A program made the position numbers and the translations under genes. A stretch of 64,000 bases of DNA from Microbacterium sp. No. 7 (GTDB lineage: Bacteria; Actinomycetota; Actinomycetes; Actinomycetales; Microbacteriaceae). The stretch is taken from NCBI RefSeq assembly GCF_001314225.1, contig NZ_CP012697.1, positions 3,100,001-3,164,000 on the forward strand, given 5' to 3'. Numbering within the stretch: the first letter of the stretch is position 1; every line of letters starts with the position of its first letter. Below are positions 8,661 through 17,615 of this stretch, in pieces. The notes below the pieces were generated by a model, which ran no database searches, was not told the DNA's origin, and saw only the letters and a program-made list of their open reading frames with translations.

Positions 8661-9596
8661 TCACACCGTGAGCCAGACGGTGCGCCCCTCCTCCAGCCCC
8701 AGCCGCAGCGCCTGGTGCCGCGTCAGCTCGACGACCACCGCCTCGCCCAGGTCGGTGAGCACCGTCGCGCGGGTCTGGAAGCCGACGCGCTGCACGCGCG
8801 AGAGGCGACCCTCCACGGCATCCGGCGAGACGGGGGTCGTCGAGATCGCGATGTCGTGCGGGCGCACGAGCTCGCCGCCCAGGGTCGTCACGTCGCCGAG
8901 GAACGACATCACGAACTCGTTCGCCGGGTGGTCGTAGACGTCGTCGGGGCTGCCGACCTGCTCGATGCGCCCGTGGTTGATGACGACGATCGTGTCGGCG
9001 ACCTCCAGCGCCTCCTCCTGATCGTGCGTGACGAACACGGTGGTCACGTGCATCTCGTCGTGCAGGCGCCGCAGCCAGTCGCGCAGCTCCTTGCGCACCT
9101 TGGCGTCGAGCGCGCCGAACGGCTCGTCGAGCAGCAGCACGGAGGGCTCGATCGCGAGGGCGCGCGCGAGCGCCATGCGCTGGCGCTGGCCGCCCGACAG
9201 CTGCGACGGCAGCCGGTGCGCGAACTGCGACAGGTGCACGAGGTCGAGCAGCTCGGCGACCTTCGCCTGGATCTCGCGCTTGGGGCGCTTGCGGATCTCC
9301 AGCCCGAACGCGACGTTGTCGGCGACGGTCAGGTGGGTGAACGCCGCGTAGTGCTGGAACACGAACCCGACGTTGCGCTTCTGCACGGGCAGGCTGGTCG
9401 TGTCGGTGCCCTCGATCACGACGCGGCCCGTGTCGGCCGACTCGAGCCCCGCGATGATGCGCAGGAGCGTCGTCTTGCCGCCGCCCGAGGGGCCGAGCAG
9501 CGCCGTGAGCTGTCCCGTGGGGATCGAGAGGTCGATGTTCTCCAGCGCGACGAAATCGCCGAAGCGCTTGCCGACGCCGGTCACGTCGATGCTCAT
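8661..9596 (-). CDS. cysA: Sulfate/thiosulfate ABC transporter ATP-binding protein
   Basis: ATPase of the sulfate importer (311 aa). Walker A is GPSGGGKTT, the signature [14 protein letters not shown], and Walker [13 protein letters not shown]; the H-loop is [10 protein letters not shown]. The C-terminal part is short and carries VRPHDIAI, typical of CysA proteins. The ATG at 9596 overlaps the cysW stop by 4 bp. A much longer open frame upstream of this start is the cysW gene read in another frame and was not included. Last gene of cysPTWA. Confidence 0.93.
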   Translation of the reverse strand: MSIDVTGVGKRFGDFVALENIDLSIPTGQLTALLGPSGGGKTTLLRIIAGLESADTGRVVIEGTDTTSLPVQKRNVGFVFQHYAAFTHLTVADNVAFGLEIRKRPKREIQAKVAELLDLVHLSQFAHRLPSQLSGGQRQRMALARALAIEPSVLLLDEPFGALDAKVRKELRDWLRRLHDEMHVTTVFVTHDQEEALEVADTIVVINHGRIEQVGSPDDVYDHPANEFVMSFLGDVTTLGGELVRPHDIAISTTPVSPDAVEGRLSRVQRVGFQTRATVLTDLGEAVVVELTRHQALRLGLEEGRTVWLTV

Positions 9597-10438
9597 GAGG
9601 TGCCTTTCTCTGCGCGCGAGCGCAGCAGGGAGACGACGATGATGCAGACGACCGAGACGCTCGCCAGGAGGAAGGCGATGGCGTAGGCGCCCTGCTGATT
9701 GAAGTTGAGGTACATCTCCTCGACCGCGAGCGTCGCGGTGCGGGTCTCGCCGAGCACGTTGCCCGAGACGACCTTGACCGCGCCGAACTCGCCGAGGGAT
9801 CGGGCGAGGGTGAGCACGACGCCGTAGACGATGGCCCATCGGATGCTCGGCAGCGTGATGCGCCAGAACACCTGCCATCCGCTCGCGCCGAGCGATGCGG
9901 CGGCCTGCTCCTGCTCGGTGCCGATCTCGGTGAGCACCGGCACGACCTCGCGGATGACGAGGGGCAGCGAGACGAACGCGGTCGCGAGGATGATGCCGGG
10001 CGTCGAGAAGATCACCTGCACCCCCACGCTCTCCAGCCACGGGCCGAACCAGCCGGTGCGGCCGCCGTAGACGAGCACCAGCGCGAGGCCGACGACGATC
10101 GGCGACACCGCGAGCGGCAGATCGAGCAGCGCGCTCAGCGCCCGCTTGCCGGGGAACTCCGTGCGCACGAGCAGGAGGGCGACGACGACGCCGAACACGG
10201 CGTTGATCGCCGTCGCGACGACCGCCGCGATCGCGGTGAGCTGCAGCGCATGCACGACGTCGGGGTCGGAGAGCAGGGTCGTCAGCGCCTCGGTGCCGTT
10301 CGCGAAGGTGTGCGTCACGACGAGCGACACGGGCCATGCCACGAGCAGCAGCAGATAGGCCGCCACGACGACGCGCAGCACGTAGGCGGCGGGTCCGCGG
10401 CGCGCGGTGCGCGCGAAGCGCCGAGAGGGGTCAGCCAC
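9593..10438 (-). CDS. cysW: Sulfate ABC transporter permease CysW
   Basis: Second membrane subunit of the sulfate importer (281 aa, six membrane segments). The ATPase-contacting EAA loop is [20 protein letters not shown] near residue 185. [17 protein letters not shown] is the CysW-type conserved stretch. It starts with GTG at 10438 and overlaps the end of cysT by 8 bp; its stop overlaps the cysA start by 4 bp. Confidence 0.93.
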   Translation of the reverse strand: MADPSRRFARTARRGPAAYVLRVVVAAYLLLLVAWPVSLVVTHTFANGTEALTTLLSDPDVVHALQLTAIAAVVATAINAVFGVVVALLLVRTEFPGKRALSALLDLPLAVSPIVVGLALVLVYGGRTGWFGPWLESVGVQVIFSTPGIILATAFVSLPLVIREVVPVLTEIGTEQEQAAASLGASGWQVFWRITLPSIRWAIVYGVVLTLARSLGEFGAVKVVSGNVLGETRTATLAVEEMYLNFNQQGAYAIAFLLASVSVVCIIVVSLLRSRAEKGTS

Positions 10439-11276
10439 GACGCGCCACCCTTCTCTGGATGATGTCGAGCGTCACGATCACGAGCAGCGACACGACGAGC
10501 AGGAGCGTCGCGATCGAGGCGGCGGCGCCGGGGTTGTCGTTCTCGATGGCACCGAGGATGCGCACCGAGGCGACCTCCGAGGTGAAGGGCAGGTTGCCCG
10601 ACAGCAGCACGAGCGAGCCGTACTCGCCGACGGCGCGCGCGAACGAGAGCGCCGCGCCCGCGGCGATCGCGGGGGCGAGGGCGGGCAGGATCACGCGCCG
10701 GAACGTCGTGAACCGGCTCGCGCCGAGCGAGGCGGCGGCCTCCTCCACCTCGATGTCGAGCTCTTCGAGCACGGGCTGCACGGCGCGGACGACGAACGGC
10801 AGCGTGACGAACAGGAAGGCGAGGAACACCGACCACTGCGTGTTCGCGATGTGGATGCCGAGGGGGCTGTCCTTGCCGTACAGCGAGAGCAGCACGAGCC
10901 CCGCGACGATCGTCGGCAGCGCGAAGGGGATGTCGATGATGATCTCGAGCACGCCCTTGCCGAAGAAGCGGTCGCGCACGAGCACCCACGCGATGGCGGT
11001 GCCGATGACGACGTTGATGAGCGTGACGACGAGCGCCGCGGTCACCGTCAGCCGGATCGCGTGCGCCGTCTGCTCGTTCGTGATCGCGAGCCAGAAGTTC
11101 GCCCAGCCGCCCTCGACCGCCGTCACGATGATCGCGGCGAGCGGGATGAGCACGAGCAGGCTGAACCAGAGCATCGTGACCCCGAGGCCGAGGCCCGAGA
11201 CGCGCGTCAAGGTGCTTCCGGACAGGAGCGGCCGGGAGACTCCCGGCCGCTCCTGTCCGACGAGGGTGTCACTCAC
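10431..11276 (-). CDS. cysT: Sulfate ABC transporter permease CysT
   Basis: First membrane subunit of the sulfate importer (281 aa as given). The EAA loop is [21 protein letters not shown] and the family stretch SFARAVGEYGSLVLLSGN. The GTG at 11276 gives an extra N-terminus (DTLVGQERPGVSRPLLSG) that is encoded entirely by a 39-bp perfect hairpin (11220-11258). The conserved protein begins after it, so TTG at 11210, with GGAAG 5-9 bases upstream, may be the true start. The hairpin would then be an intergenic element that lowers permease expression relative to cysP. Confidence 0.9.
   Translation of the reverse strand: MSDTLVGQERPGVSRPLLSGSTLTRVSGLGLGVTMLWFSLLVLIPLAAIIVTAVEGGWANFWLAITNEQTAHAIRLTVTAALVVTLINVVIGTAIAWVLVRDRFFGKGVLEIIIDIPFALPTIVAGLVLLSLYGKDSPLGIHIANTQWSVFLAFLFVTLPFVVRAVQPVLEELDIEVEEAAASLGASRFTTFRRVILPALAPAIAAGAALSFARAVGEYGSLVLLSGNLPFTSEVASVRILGAIENDNPGAAASIATLLLVVSLLVIVTLDIIQRRVARRG
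11220..11258 (-). terminator. 39-bp hairpin between cysP and cysT
   Basis: Two perfect 19-base arms (GGACAGGAGCGGCCGGGAG and its complement) are separated by a single base. No T run follows on the minus strand (AAGCACC). It lies 45 bp after the binding-protein stop, where many ABC operons carry an attenuator or an mRNA-stabilising stem. It overlaps the annotated N-terminus of cysT. Confidence 0.75.
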
Positions 11277-11303
11277 TCGCCGGCTCCACGGGGCTCGCAG
11301 ACC

Positions 11304-12419
11304 TCACTGGGTCGCCTTGCCCGACTTGGCGATCGCGTCGGTGACGATGCCGAGCGGGTTGCCGTCCTTGCCGTCGCCGAAGAACTTGTCCTTGATGGCG
11401 CCCCAGCCGGGTCCGCCGAAGTTCGCCTCGAGCGTCAGCAGGTGCGTCACGGCGGGGAAGGGGTCGGAGCCGTCGGCCGCGCCCTCGATGTCCTCCGCCT
11501 TCAGGCCGTACGCGTCGAGGTCGACGGCGCCGGGCTCCTCGGTGTTGACGGGGCGGAAGCCCTTGAGCGCGAACTGCTTCTGCCCGTCGGGGCTGAGCAC
11601 GAAGTCGAGCCAGTCGGAGGCGGCCGGGGTGGCCTCCTCGAGGATGGCGCCGGGGTTCTCGATGAGCAGGCTCGTCTCGGGGATGACGTACTCGAAGCCC
11701 TGGCCGTTCTGCGCGGCGAGGATGGCCTCGTTCTCGTAGGCCAGCAGCACGTCGCCCGTGCCGCCGAGGAAGGCCTGCGTGGCGTCGCGTCCGCTGTTGG
11801 TCAGCGAGACGACGTTGGCGAAGAGCGCGTCGAGGAACTGCGTCGCCTCCTCCTCCGTGCCGCCGTTCTCGGTGACGTGGCCCCAGGCCGCGAGCGCGTT
11901 CCAGCGCGCGGCGCCGGAGGACGCGGGGTTCGGCGTGACGATCTCGACGCCGGGCTTCACGATGTCGTCCCAGCCCTGGATGTTCAGCGGGTTGCCCTCG
12001 CGCACGCCGAGCACGACGATCGACGTCGACACGATGCCCTTGTTCGGCCCGTCGTCCCACGCGGCGTCGACGAGGCCGGCATCCACGAGCCGGTCGACGT
12101 CGGTCGCGACCGAGAGGTGCACGTAGTCGGCCTTGAGGCCCGCGACGACCGCGCGGCTCTGGTCGCCGGATGCGCCGTACGACGTCTTGAACGTCACGTT
12201 CGCGCCGGCCTCGGTCTCGGCGAACGCGGCGGCGATGGCCTTGTTCGCCGCCTCGGGAACGGCGAAGCCGACGATGTTGATCGTCTCGGCGGGCTTCTCG
12301 GTCGCCGTCGTGGTCTCGCCGGTGCTGCCGGGGGTGCCGCTCGGTGCGCTGCCCGAGGAGCAGGCCGTCAGGGCCAGTGCTCCCGCGAGCAGCACCGCGG
12401 CGATCGTACGTGTGCGCAT
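11304..12419 (-). CDS. cysP: Sulfate-binding lipoprotein of the ABC importer
   Basis: Extracellular sulfate-binding protein anchored by lipid (371 aa). The signal peptide ends with the lipobox LALTACSSG. The mature part is a Sbp/CysP-type type II periplasmic-binding fold, with KTSYGASGDQSRAVVAGLKADY in the anion-binding region and TPNPASSGAARWN as the family's conserved loop. The AGAGGTGA ribosome binding site precedes the ATG. It is the first gene of the sulfate operon. The upstream 100 bp hold two CCCGAYTT words 18 bp apart (12487 and 12505) that could be regulator contacts. Confidence 0.93.
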   Translation of the reverse strand: MRTRTIAAVLLAGALALTACSSGSAPSGTPGSTGETTTATEKPAETINIVGFAVPEAANKAIAAAFAETEAGANVTFKTSYGASGDQSRAVVAGLKADYVHLSVATDVDRLVDAGLVDAAWDDGPNKGIVSTSIVVLGVREGNPLNIQGWDDIVKPGVEIVTPNPASSGAARWNALAAWGHVTENGGTEEEATQFLDALFANVVSLTNSGRDATQAFLGGTGDVLLAYENEAILAAQNGQGFEYVIPETSLLIENPGAILEEATPAASDWLDFVLSPDGQKQFALKGFRPVNTEEPGAVDLDAYGLKAEDIEGAADGSDPFPAVTHLLTLEANFGGPGWGAIKDKFFGDGKDGNPLGIVTDAIAKSGKATQ

Positions 12420-12569
12420 GCTGTGTCACCTCTGCTGTGGGTCGTTGATTGCATCGACTCGTGTGCGTGCAATGTCGAGCAAACTACCCGACTTCATCGA
12501 CCTGCCCGATTTTGATGACTCCGCGTGACGCCCCGTTCGCCGCAGCGCGCCGAGGGCGCGCGATCCGTG

Positions 12570-13010
12570 CTAGCGGACGGGCAGTGCGCGCACGGCCCGC
12601 ACGAGCCAGACGACCAGCAGCGCGACGATCAGCACGTCCGACGCGATGTACAGGTAGTGCAGGGGCGAGTCGCCCGGGTCGCCGCCCGCGATCACGATGT
12701 CGCTGCGGGCGTTGAGCGGCGGGCGGATGACGAACGTCTGCACGGCGAGCACGACCCAGAGCCCGGCGAGCACGACGACGTCGGCGCGCGCCGGGCGCGG
12801 CGGGCGCAGCGCCGTGATCGTGAGGGCGATCAGCAGCACCCATCCGCCGATCGCGAGGGCGAAGAACATGAGGCGACCGATGCCGAGGCCGAGCGGGACG
12901 GTGATGCCGGGCGCCTGGAACTTCAGCGGCGCCTCGATGAACGAGAGGGCGATGACGAGGCCCAGCCACAGCGACGGCAGGATCAGGCGGAGCGAGACGG
13001 TGAGGCGCAT
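12570..13010 (-). CDS. Four-helix membrane protein of unknown function
   Basis: 146 residues with four predicted membrane segments: about residues 8-27 (ILPSLWLGLVIALSFIEAPL), 45-68, 79-95 (VVLAGLWVVLAVQTF) and 118-140 (LYIASDVLIVALLVVWLVR). The SLWLG...SFIEAPLKFQAPG start resembles small DUF4149-type membrane proteins, though I am not certain of the family. It stands alone between the sulfate operon and the divergent oxygenase gene. No function can be assigned. Confidence 0.75.
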   Translation of the reverse strand: MRLTVSLRLILPSLWLGLVIALSFIEAPLKFQAPGITVPLGLGIGRLMFFALAIGGWVLLIALTITALRPPRPARADVVVLAGLWVVLAVQTFVIRPPLNARSDIVIAGGDPGDSPLHYLYIASDVLIVALLVVWLVRAVRALPVR

Positions 13011-13074
13011 GCGGTCAGGGTAACGAAGAGCAACACTCGTGCGGCCCGCGGGACGCCGTCTCTATCCTCGGGTC

Positions 13075-14079
13075 ATGCCCGAACTGAACCTGCCCGTTCT
13101 CGATCTGTCCCTTCTCGACCAGGGCGAGGACGCCGCGGCGAGATTCCGCGACGAGCTGCGGGCCGCGACGCACGACGTGGGGTTCTTCTACCTCACCGGC
13201 ACGGGCGTGACGCCGGAGCTCGAGGGACGGCTGCTCGAGGCCGCGCACACGTTCTTCGCGCTGCCCGAGGAGGAGAAGCTGTCGATCGAGAACGTGACGA
13301 GCCCGCATTTCCGCGGCTACACGCGCGTCGGCGGCGAGCGCACGCAGGGCAAGGTCGACTGGCGCGAGCAGATCGACATCGGCCCCGAGCGCGAGGCGGT
13401 GACCGACCCCGGCGCGCCCGACTTCGCGCGCCTCATCGGGCCGAACCTGTGGCCCGCGGCGCAGCCCGGGCTGCGCGCGGTCGTCGAGGAGTGGCAGGAC
13501 CATCTGAAGGGCGTCGCGCGCACGCTGCTGCGCGCGTGGGCGCTGTCGCTCGGCGCGCCCGAGTCGTACTTCGACGACCACTTCGGCGAACCTTCAACTC
13601 TCCTGAAGATCGTGCGCTACCCCGGCAAGGAGGAGCCCTCCCAGGGCGTGGGCGCGCACAAGGACTCGGGCGTGCTCACGCTGCTCTGGGTCGAGCCCGG
13701 CAAGGGCGGCCTGCAGGTCGAGCGCGACGGCGCGTGGGTCGACGCTCCCCCGGTGCCCGGCGCGTTCGTCGTCAACATCGGCGAGATGCTCGAGTACGCG
13801 ACCGGCGGATACCTCATCGCGACGAACCACCGCGTGATCTCGCCGCGGTTCCCCGACGAGCGCATCTCTGTGCCCTTCTTCTTCAACCCGGCGCTCGACG
13901 CCCGGCTGCCGCTCATCGAGCTGCCCGCCGAGCTGGCCGCCCAGGCCCGCGGCGTCACGCAGGACCCGTCGAACCCGATCCACGGCCTCTACGGCGAGAA
14001 CGCCCTCAAGTCGCGCCTGCGCGCCCACCCCGACGTCGCCGAGCGCTGGCACGCCGACCTCCTCGCCGCCCGCGTATAG
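13075..14079 (+). CDS. 2-oxoglutarate/Fe(II) oxygenase, isopenicillin N synthase-like
   Basis: 334-residue non-haem iron oxygenase. The N-terminal DIOX_N region is at about residues 6-110 (HDVGFFYLTGTGV). The C-terminal jelly roll carries the iron ligands GAHKDSG (His195, Asp197) and TNHRV (His252), and the 2-oxoglutarate-binding ERIS (Arg263, Ser265). The ATG at 13075 is preferred over an upstream extension because the family starts here (LNLPVLDLS). It is a single-gene unit, and the substrate cannot be read from the sequence. Close relatives are usually annotated only as family proteins. Confidence 0.9.
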   Translation: MPELNLPVLDLSLLDQGEDAAARFRDELRAATHDVGFFYLTGTGVTPELEGRLLEAAHTFFALPEEEKLSIENVTSPHFRGYTRVGGERTQGKVDWREQIDIGPEREAVTDPGAPDFARLIGPNLWPAAQPGLRAVVEEWQDHLKGVARTLLRAWALSLGAPESYFDDHFGEPSTLLKIVRYPGKEEPSQGVGAHKDSGVLTLLWVEPGKGGLQVERDGAWVDAPPVPGAFVVNIGEMLEYATGGYLIATNHRVISPRFPDERISVPFFFNPALDARLPLIELPAELAAQARGVTQDPSNPIHGLYGENALKSRLRAHPDVAERWHADLLAARV

Positions 14080-14094
14080 CCCCCGGCATCCGGG

Positions 14095-14275
14095 AGGGTC
14101 TCGATACGCTGCCGCTCCGCGACAGCCGCCCCACCAGCGGGACACAGCGCCGATGTCGGCCCCACCCCCGCTGGTTGACGCCCCGCTGGTTGAGCAGCCG
14201 GCGCCGCCCCCGCTGGTTGACGCCCCCGCTGGTTGAGTAGCCGGCGAAGCCGGCGTATCGAAACCCATATCGCGG
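14095..14275. repeat. REP-like repeats downstream of the oxygenase gene
   Basis: One inverted module (GGTCTCGATACGCTGCCGC...CACCAGCGG) followed by four clustered copies of CGCTGGTTGA, the last continuing as GTAGCCGGCGAAGCCGGCGT and ATCGAAACCC. It uses the same words as 4238-4487 and 57675-58215, here with extra partial copies. Confidence 0.85.
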
Positions 14276-14305
14276 ACCGCTGCCCACACCAGTCGCGACA
14301 ACAGC

Positions 14306-14336
14306 AGAGGGCCGCCCACACCGTGGGCGGCCCTCT
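14306..14336 (-). terminator. Terminator hairpin of rpsO
   Basis: Perfect 14-bp stem (AGAGGGCCGCCCAC and its complement) with a three-base loop, 36 bp after the rpsO stop. The tract after it on the minus strand (GCTGTTGTCG) is moderately T-rich. Confidence 0.85.
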
Positions 14337-14371
14337 CAAGAATGTTTTGAGCGATTGAACGCTGGTCGCGC

Positions 14372-14641
14372 TTAGCGGCGCAGTCCGAGACGCTCGATCA
14401 GCGAGCGGTAGCGCTCGATGTCGATGTCCTGGAGGTAGCCGAGCAGACGGCGGCGCTGACCGACGAGCAGGAACAGCCCACGACGCGAGTGGTGGTCGTG
14501 CTTGTGCTCCTTGAGGTGCTCGGTCAGGTCCTTGATGCGCTGCGTCAGCATCGCAACCTGCACCTCGGGGGATCCGGTGTCACCGGGGTGCGTCGCGTAC
14601 TCTTCGATGATCGCCTTCTTGACCTCAGACTCCAGTGCCAT
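14372..14641 (-). CDS. rpsO: 30S ribosomal protein S15
   Basis: 89 residues, the standard S15 length. The hallmark [25 protein letters not shown] is followed by [23 protein letters not shown] and [13 protein letters not shown] at the C-terminus. It binds 16S rRNA in the platform of the small subunit. The start has a strong GAGAGGGG ribosome binding site and is divergent from the DUF167 gene. It is monocistronic, ending in the hairpin at 14306-14336. Confidence 0.98.
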   Translation of the reverse strand: MALESEVKKAIIEEYATHPGDTGSPEVQVAMLTQRIKDLTEHLKEHKHDHHSRRGLFLLVGQRRRLLGYLQDIDIERYRSLIERLGLRR

Positions 14642-14756
14642 AGGTGATCCCCTCTCTGCTTGTTGCGCGGTGCCCGTCACCCGATGTGCGAGCTCTCTTT
14701 GTCCGCGGCCGATCCAACGGCAACCTGTACAGCCTACCAGCCGATAGCCTCGACGG

Positions 14757-14978
14757 GTGCAGTTCTCCGTTCGCGTCAAGCCAGGCAGCCGCAAGGGTCC
14801 GCTCGTGGAAGAGGATGCCGACGGGCTCGTCGTCCACGTCCGTGAGCGCGCCGTCGACGGCGCCGCCAACGACGGCGTCGTGAAGGCGCTCGCCGCGCAC
14901 TTCGGCGTCGCGCCGCGCGACGTCGCCATCCTGCGCGGCCACGCCTCGCGGCACAAGCGCATCGAGGTCGCCGAGTGA
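14757..14978 (+). CDS. DUF167/YggU family protein
   Basis: 73-residue protein of the UPF0235 family: [13 protein letters not shown] at the N-terminus and [33 protein letters not shown] at the C-terminus, which is the family's conserved core. Function is unknown. The start is GTG at 14757. The last codons overlap the GTG of the MFS gene by 4 bp, so the two are probably cotranscribed and coupled, although no functional link is evident. Confidence 0.92.
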   Translation: MQFSVRVKPGSRKGPLVEEDADGLVVHVRERAVDGAANDGVVKALAAHFGVAPRDVAILRGHASRHKRIEVAE

Positions 14979-16315
14979 GCGAGTCCCCGCGCGAGCGTCG
15001 CGCCCCTCGCCTGCGCCTGCGCCGCGACCACCTGATCGACCTGCGCCCGTTCCGCGTGAGCCCCGCGTTCACGCGGCTGTGGATCGGCTCGACGCTCGCG
15101 GGCCTCGGCGGCCAGCTCACGCTCGTCGCCGTCATGCTGCACGTCTTCGACCTCACCGGCGACACGTTCGCCGTCTCGATGATCGCCGTCGCCGGTCTCG
15201 TGCCGATGATCATCGCCGGCCTGTACGGCGGCATGCTCGCCGACGCGTTCGACCGCCGCGTGGTCGCGCTCATCGCGGCATCCATCACGTTCGCGTCGAC
15301 GCTGCTGCTCGCGGTCCTGGCCTGGACGGGCGGCGAGACGGTGTGGTGGCTCTACGCGTTGAGCGTCGTGAACTCGGCGGCGAACTCGATCGTGGGCGCG
15401 ACGAAGTCGGCGATCACGCCGCGCCTCATCCCCCGCGACCTGCTGCCCGCCGCGGCGGCGCTGCAGGGCATCACGGTGGGCATCATGGTGATGGCGGGCC
15501 CGGCGCTCGCGGGCGTGCTCGTCGCCTACACGGGCTACGCGTGGACGTACACGATCGACGTGGTGCTCATGCTCTCGCTCTTCCTCGGCCTGTGGACGCT
15601 GCCGACCATCCGTCCCGAGGGCGAGATCGTGCGGCCCGGGCTCGAGTCGCTGCGCGACGGCATCGCCTTCCTGCGCCGCGCGCCGAACATCCGCATGCAG
15701 TACGTGCTCGACATCATCGCGATGACCTTCGGGCACCCGATCGCCCTCTTCCCCGCGATCGGCGCCGTGCTGCTCGGCGGCGGCGCGATCACGGTGGGCG
15801 TGCTGACGGCATCCATCGCGGCCGGCGCGTTCCTGTCGAGCCTGTTTTCGGGGCCGATCGGCCGCGTGCGGCGGCATGGCGTCGGCATCGAGCGCGCGAT
15901 CCAGGCGTTCGGCGTCGCGACCGCGCTGTTCGGCCTGGTGCTCGTGGCCGCGCAGCTCGGCTGGTTCTCGCCCGAGGTCGTCGACGAGCATCATCCCGAC
16001 CTGGTGCTCATCGCGGTGGCCGCGGTGTTCCTCGCCGCGACCGGCGCGGCCGACAACGTGAGCGCCATCTACCGCTCGACCATGATGCAGGCGGCGGTGC
16101 CCGACACGATGCGCGGGCGCCTGCAGGGCGTCTTCATGGTCGTCGTCGCGGGCGGCCCGCGCGTCGGGGCGCTCTACGCGGGCGCGCTCGCGACCGTGAC
16201 GACGCTGTGGTTCCCGCCGCTGCTCGGCGGGTTCGTCATCGTGGGCCTGGTCGGGGTGCTCGTGCGCCTGAACCCGCGCTTCCGCGCGTACGACGCCGAG
16301 CACCCCGAGCCCTAG
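14975..16315 (+). CDS. MFS transporter, EntS-like
   Basis: 446-residue major facilitator protein with 12 predicted membrane segments. The N-terminal [27 protein letters not shown] and [17 protein letters not shown] (motif A region) resemble the EntS enterobactin-exporter branch. The C-terminal [27 protein letters not shown] is also typical of that branch. Its substrate is unknown; siderophore export is one possibility by family, but no siderophore synthesis gene is nearby. It starts with GTG overlapping the DUF167 stop. Confidence 0.88.
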   Translation: MSESPRERRAPRLRLRRDHLIDLRPFRVSPAFTRLWIGSTLAGLGGQLTLVAVMLHVFDLTGDTFAVSMIAVAGLVPMIIAGLYGGMLADAFDRRVVALIAASITFASTLLLAVLAWTGGETVWWLYALSVVNSAANSIVGATKSAITPRLIPRDLLPAAAALQGITVGIMVMAGPALAGVLVAYTGYAWTYTIDVVLMLSLFLGLWTLPTIRPEGEIVRPGLESLRDGIAFLRRAPNIRMQYVLDIIAMTFGHPIALFPAIGAVLLGGGAITVGVLTASIAAGAFLSSLFSGPIGRVRRHGVGIERAIQAFGVATALFGLVLVAAQLGWFSPEVVDEHHPDLVLIAVAAVFLAATGAADNVSAIYRSTMMQAAVPDTMRGRLQGVFMVVVAGGPRVGALYAGALATVTTLWFPPLLGGFVIVGLVGVLVRLNPRFRAYDAEHPEP

Positions 16316-16339
16316 ACCGGCGGCCCGGGTCGGTGCGTC

Positions 16340-16894
16340 TCAGGCCTGCAGCGCGCCCTGCAGGTCGAGCGTGATCGTGACGTCCTTGCCGACGAGCACG
16401 CCGCCGGCCTCCAGCGCGGCGTTCCAGGTGAGGCCGAAGTCCTCGCGGTTGACCACGGCCGTCGCGGTCGCGCCCGCCTTGAGGTTGCCCCACGGGTCGG
16501 TGCCGAAGCCGCCGAACTCCACGGTGAACGTCACCGGCTTGGTGATGCCGCGGATCGTCAGGTCGCCGTCGACGAGGAAGTCGCCGCCCTCGTGACGCAC
16601 GCCCGTCGACGCGAAGTCGAGCGTGGGGTGGTTCTCGGCGTCGAAGAAGTCGGCGGAGCGCAGGTGCTCGTCGCGTCCGGCATCCTTCGTGTCGACCGAG
16701 GCGACGTCGACGGATGCCGTGACCTTCGCCTCGAGCGGGTTCTCGGGCGCCTCGATCGTCGCGCTCTTGACGGCGAAGACGCCGCGCACCTTCGAGATCA
16801 TCATGTGGCGCACGCTGAAGCCGACCTCGCTGTGCGCGGGGTCGAGCACCCAGGTGCCGGGTCGGTAGCCGGGGATGGTGAGGGTCTCGGTCAT
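16340..16894 (-). CDS. YceI family protein
   Basis: 184-residue lipocalin-like YceI protein: WVLDPAHSEVGFSVRHMMISKVRGVF near the start, RDEHLRSADFFDAENHPTLDFAST in the middle, and VNREDFGLTWN towards the end. These proteins bind isoprenoid-like lipids in a beta barrel. No signal peptide is present, so it is cytosolic, as in many actinobacterial members. A good AAAGG ribosome binding site precedes the ATG. It lies after the fkbp terminator and so has its own promoter. Confidence 0.93.
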   Translation of the reverse strand: MTETLTIPGYRPGTWVLDPAHSEVGFSVRHMMISKVRGVFAVKSATIEAPENPLEAKVTASVDVASVDTKDAGRDEHLRSADFFDAENHPTLDFASTGVRHEGGDFLVDGDLTIRGITKPVTFTVEFGGFGTDPWGNLKAGATATAVVNREDFGLTWNAALEAGGVLVGKDVTITLDLQGALQA

Positions 16895-16975
16895 GGATCT
16901 GCCTTTCGTGTCGGGGTCCGTTGAGGACAACGACGCCCGCCGCAATCTATTCCTGTGAATATAAAGGTCGCGCCC

Positions 16976-17010
16976 GAAAAAGGGGCGGATGCCGTCAGGC
17001 ACCCGCCCCC
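16976..17010 (-). terminator. Intrinsic terminator of the FKBP gene
   Basis: A 12-bp stem (GGGGCGGATGCC with GGCACCCGCCCC, one mismatch) and a four-base loop, followed on the minus strand by TTTTT. This is the most canonical Rho-independent terminator in the window. Confidence 0.9.
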
Positions 17011-17028
17011 GGAAGGGGTGTGCGGCTG

Positions 17029-17397
17029 TCAGCCGACCTTGACGAGGTCGATCACGAAGATGAGGGTCTTGCCGCCGAGGAAGTGGCCGCCGGCCGGGCC
17101 GTAGGCGAGGTGCGGAGGGATGACGAGCTCGCGGCGACCGCCCTCCTTCATGCCCGGGATGCCGTCCTGCCAGCCCTGGATGAGGCCGCGCAGCGGGAAC
17201 TGGATGGTCTCGCCGCGACCCCACGACGAGTCGAACTCCTCGCCGGAGTCGTGCTCGACGCCGACGTAGTGGACCGTGACGGTGTCGCCGGGCGCGGCCT
17301 CGGCGCCGGTGCCTTCGACGATGTCGCGGATGACGAGCTCGGTGGGTGCGGGCCCCGTGGGGGCGTCGATCTCGGGCTTGGTGCGGTTGTCGCTCAT
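17029..17397 (-). CDS. FKBP-type peptidyl-prolyl isomerase
   Basis: 122-residue cytosolic FKBP with the whole domain intact: GDTVTVHYVGVEHDSGEEFDSSWGRGETIQFPL, LIQGWQDGIPGMKEGGRRELVIPPHLAYG, and LIFVIDLVKV. These include the tyrosine, phenylalanine, tryptophan and isoleucine pocket residues of the family. It catalyses cis-trans isomerisation at prolines. The ATG at 17397 is chosen because GGATGG lies just upstream; an in-frame ATG at 17406 would add three residues. Confidence 0.95.
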   Translation of the reverse strand: MSDNRTKPEIDAPTGPAPTELVIRDIVEGTGAEAAPGDTVTVHYVGVEHDSGEEFDSSWGRGETIQFPLRGLIQGWQDGIPGMKEGGRRELVIPPHLAYGPAGGHFLGGKTLIFVIDLVKVG

Positions 17398-17446
17398 ACC
17401 GTCCATCCAAGCATGCGCGCCGGCGCCGGGAAAACGCCGGGGAAAT

Positions 17447-17498
17447 GGTTCAGCGCCCGGTGCTGCGGCGATGCCTGCGAGTCTCCCGGGCGCTGAAC
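17447..17498. repeat. Inverted repeat upstream of the FKBP gene
   Basis: GTTCAGCGCCCGG (17448-17460) and its exact complement (17486-17498) are separated by 25 bp. It lies 50 bp upstream of the fkbp start, directly before the nested repeat at 17526-17615, and may be a transcript stem in the prsW-fkbp gap. Confidence 0.65.
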
Positions 17499-17525
17499 TG
17501 GTCTGTCCACATTCTTCCCGGCATC

Positions 17526-17615
17526 CCCCGCCGAGTCAATACCCCCGCGCCGGATCAACCCCCGATCGCCGCAAGCGGCGTATTGACTGGGCGGGCGGAG
17601 GTTGACTCGGCGGGG
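17526..17615. repeat. Nested direct/inverted repeat after prsW
   Basis: The outer arms CCCCGCCGAGTCAA and TTGACTCGGCGGGG are perfect complements. Inside lie GTCAATACCCCCGC and a related GCGGCGTATTGAC, plus ATCAACCCCC, so a word like GTCAAYnCCCCGC appears twice in each orientation. The outer arm abuts the prsW stop codon, so it probably ends that transcript. Confidence 0.75.
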
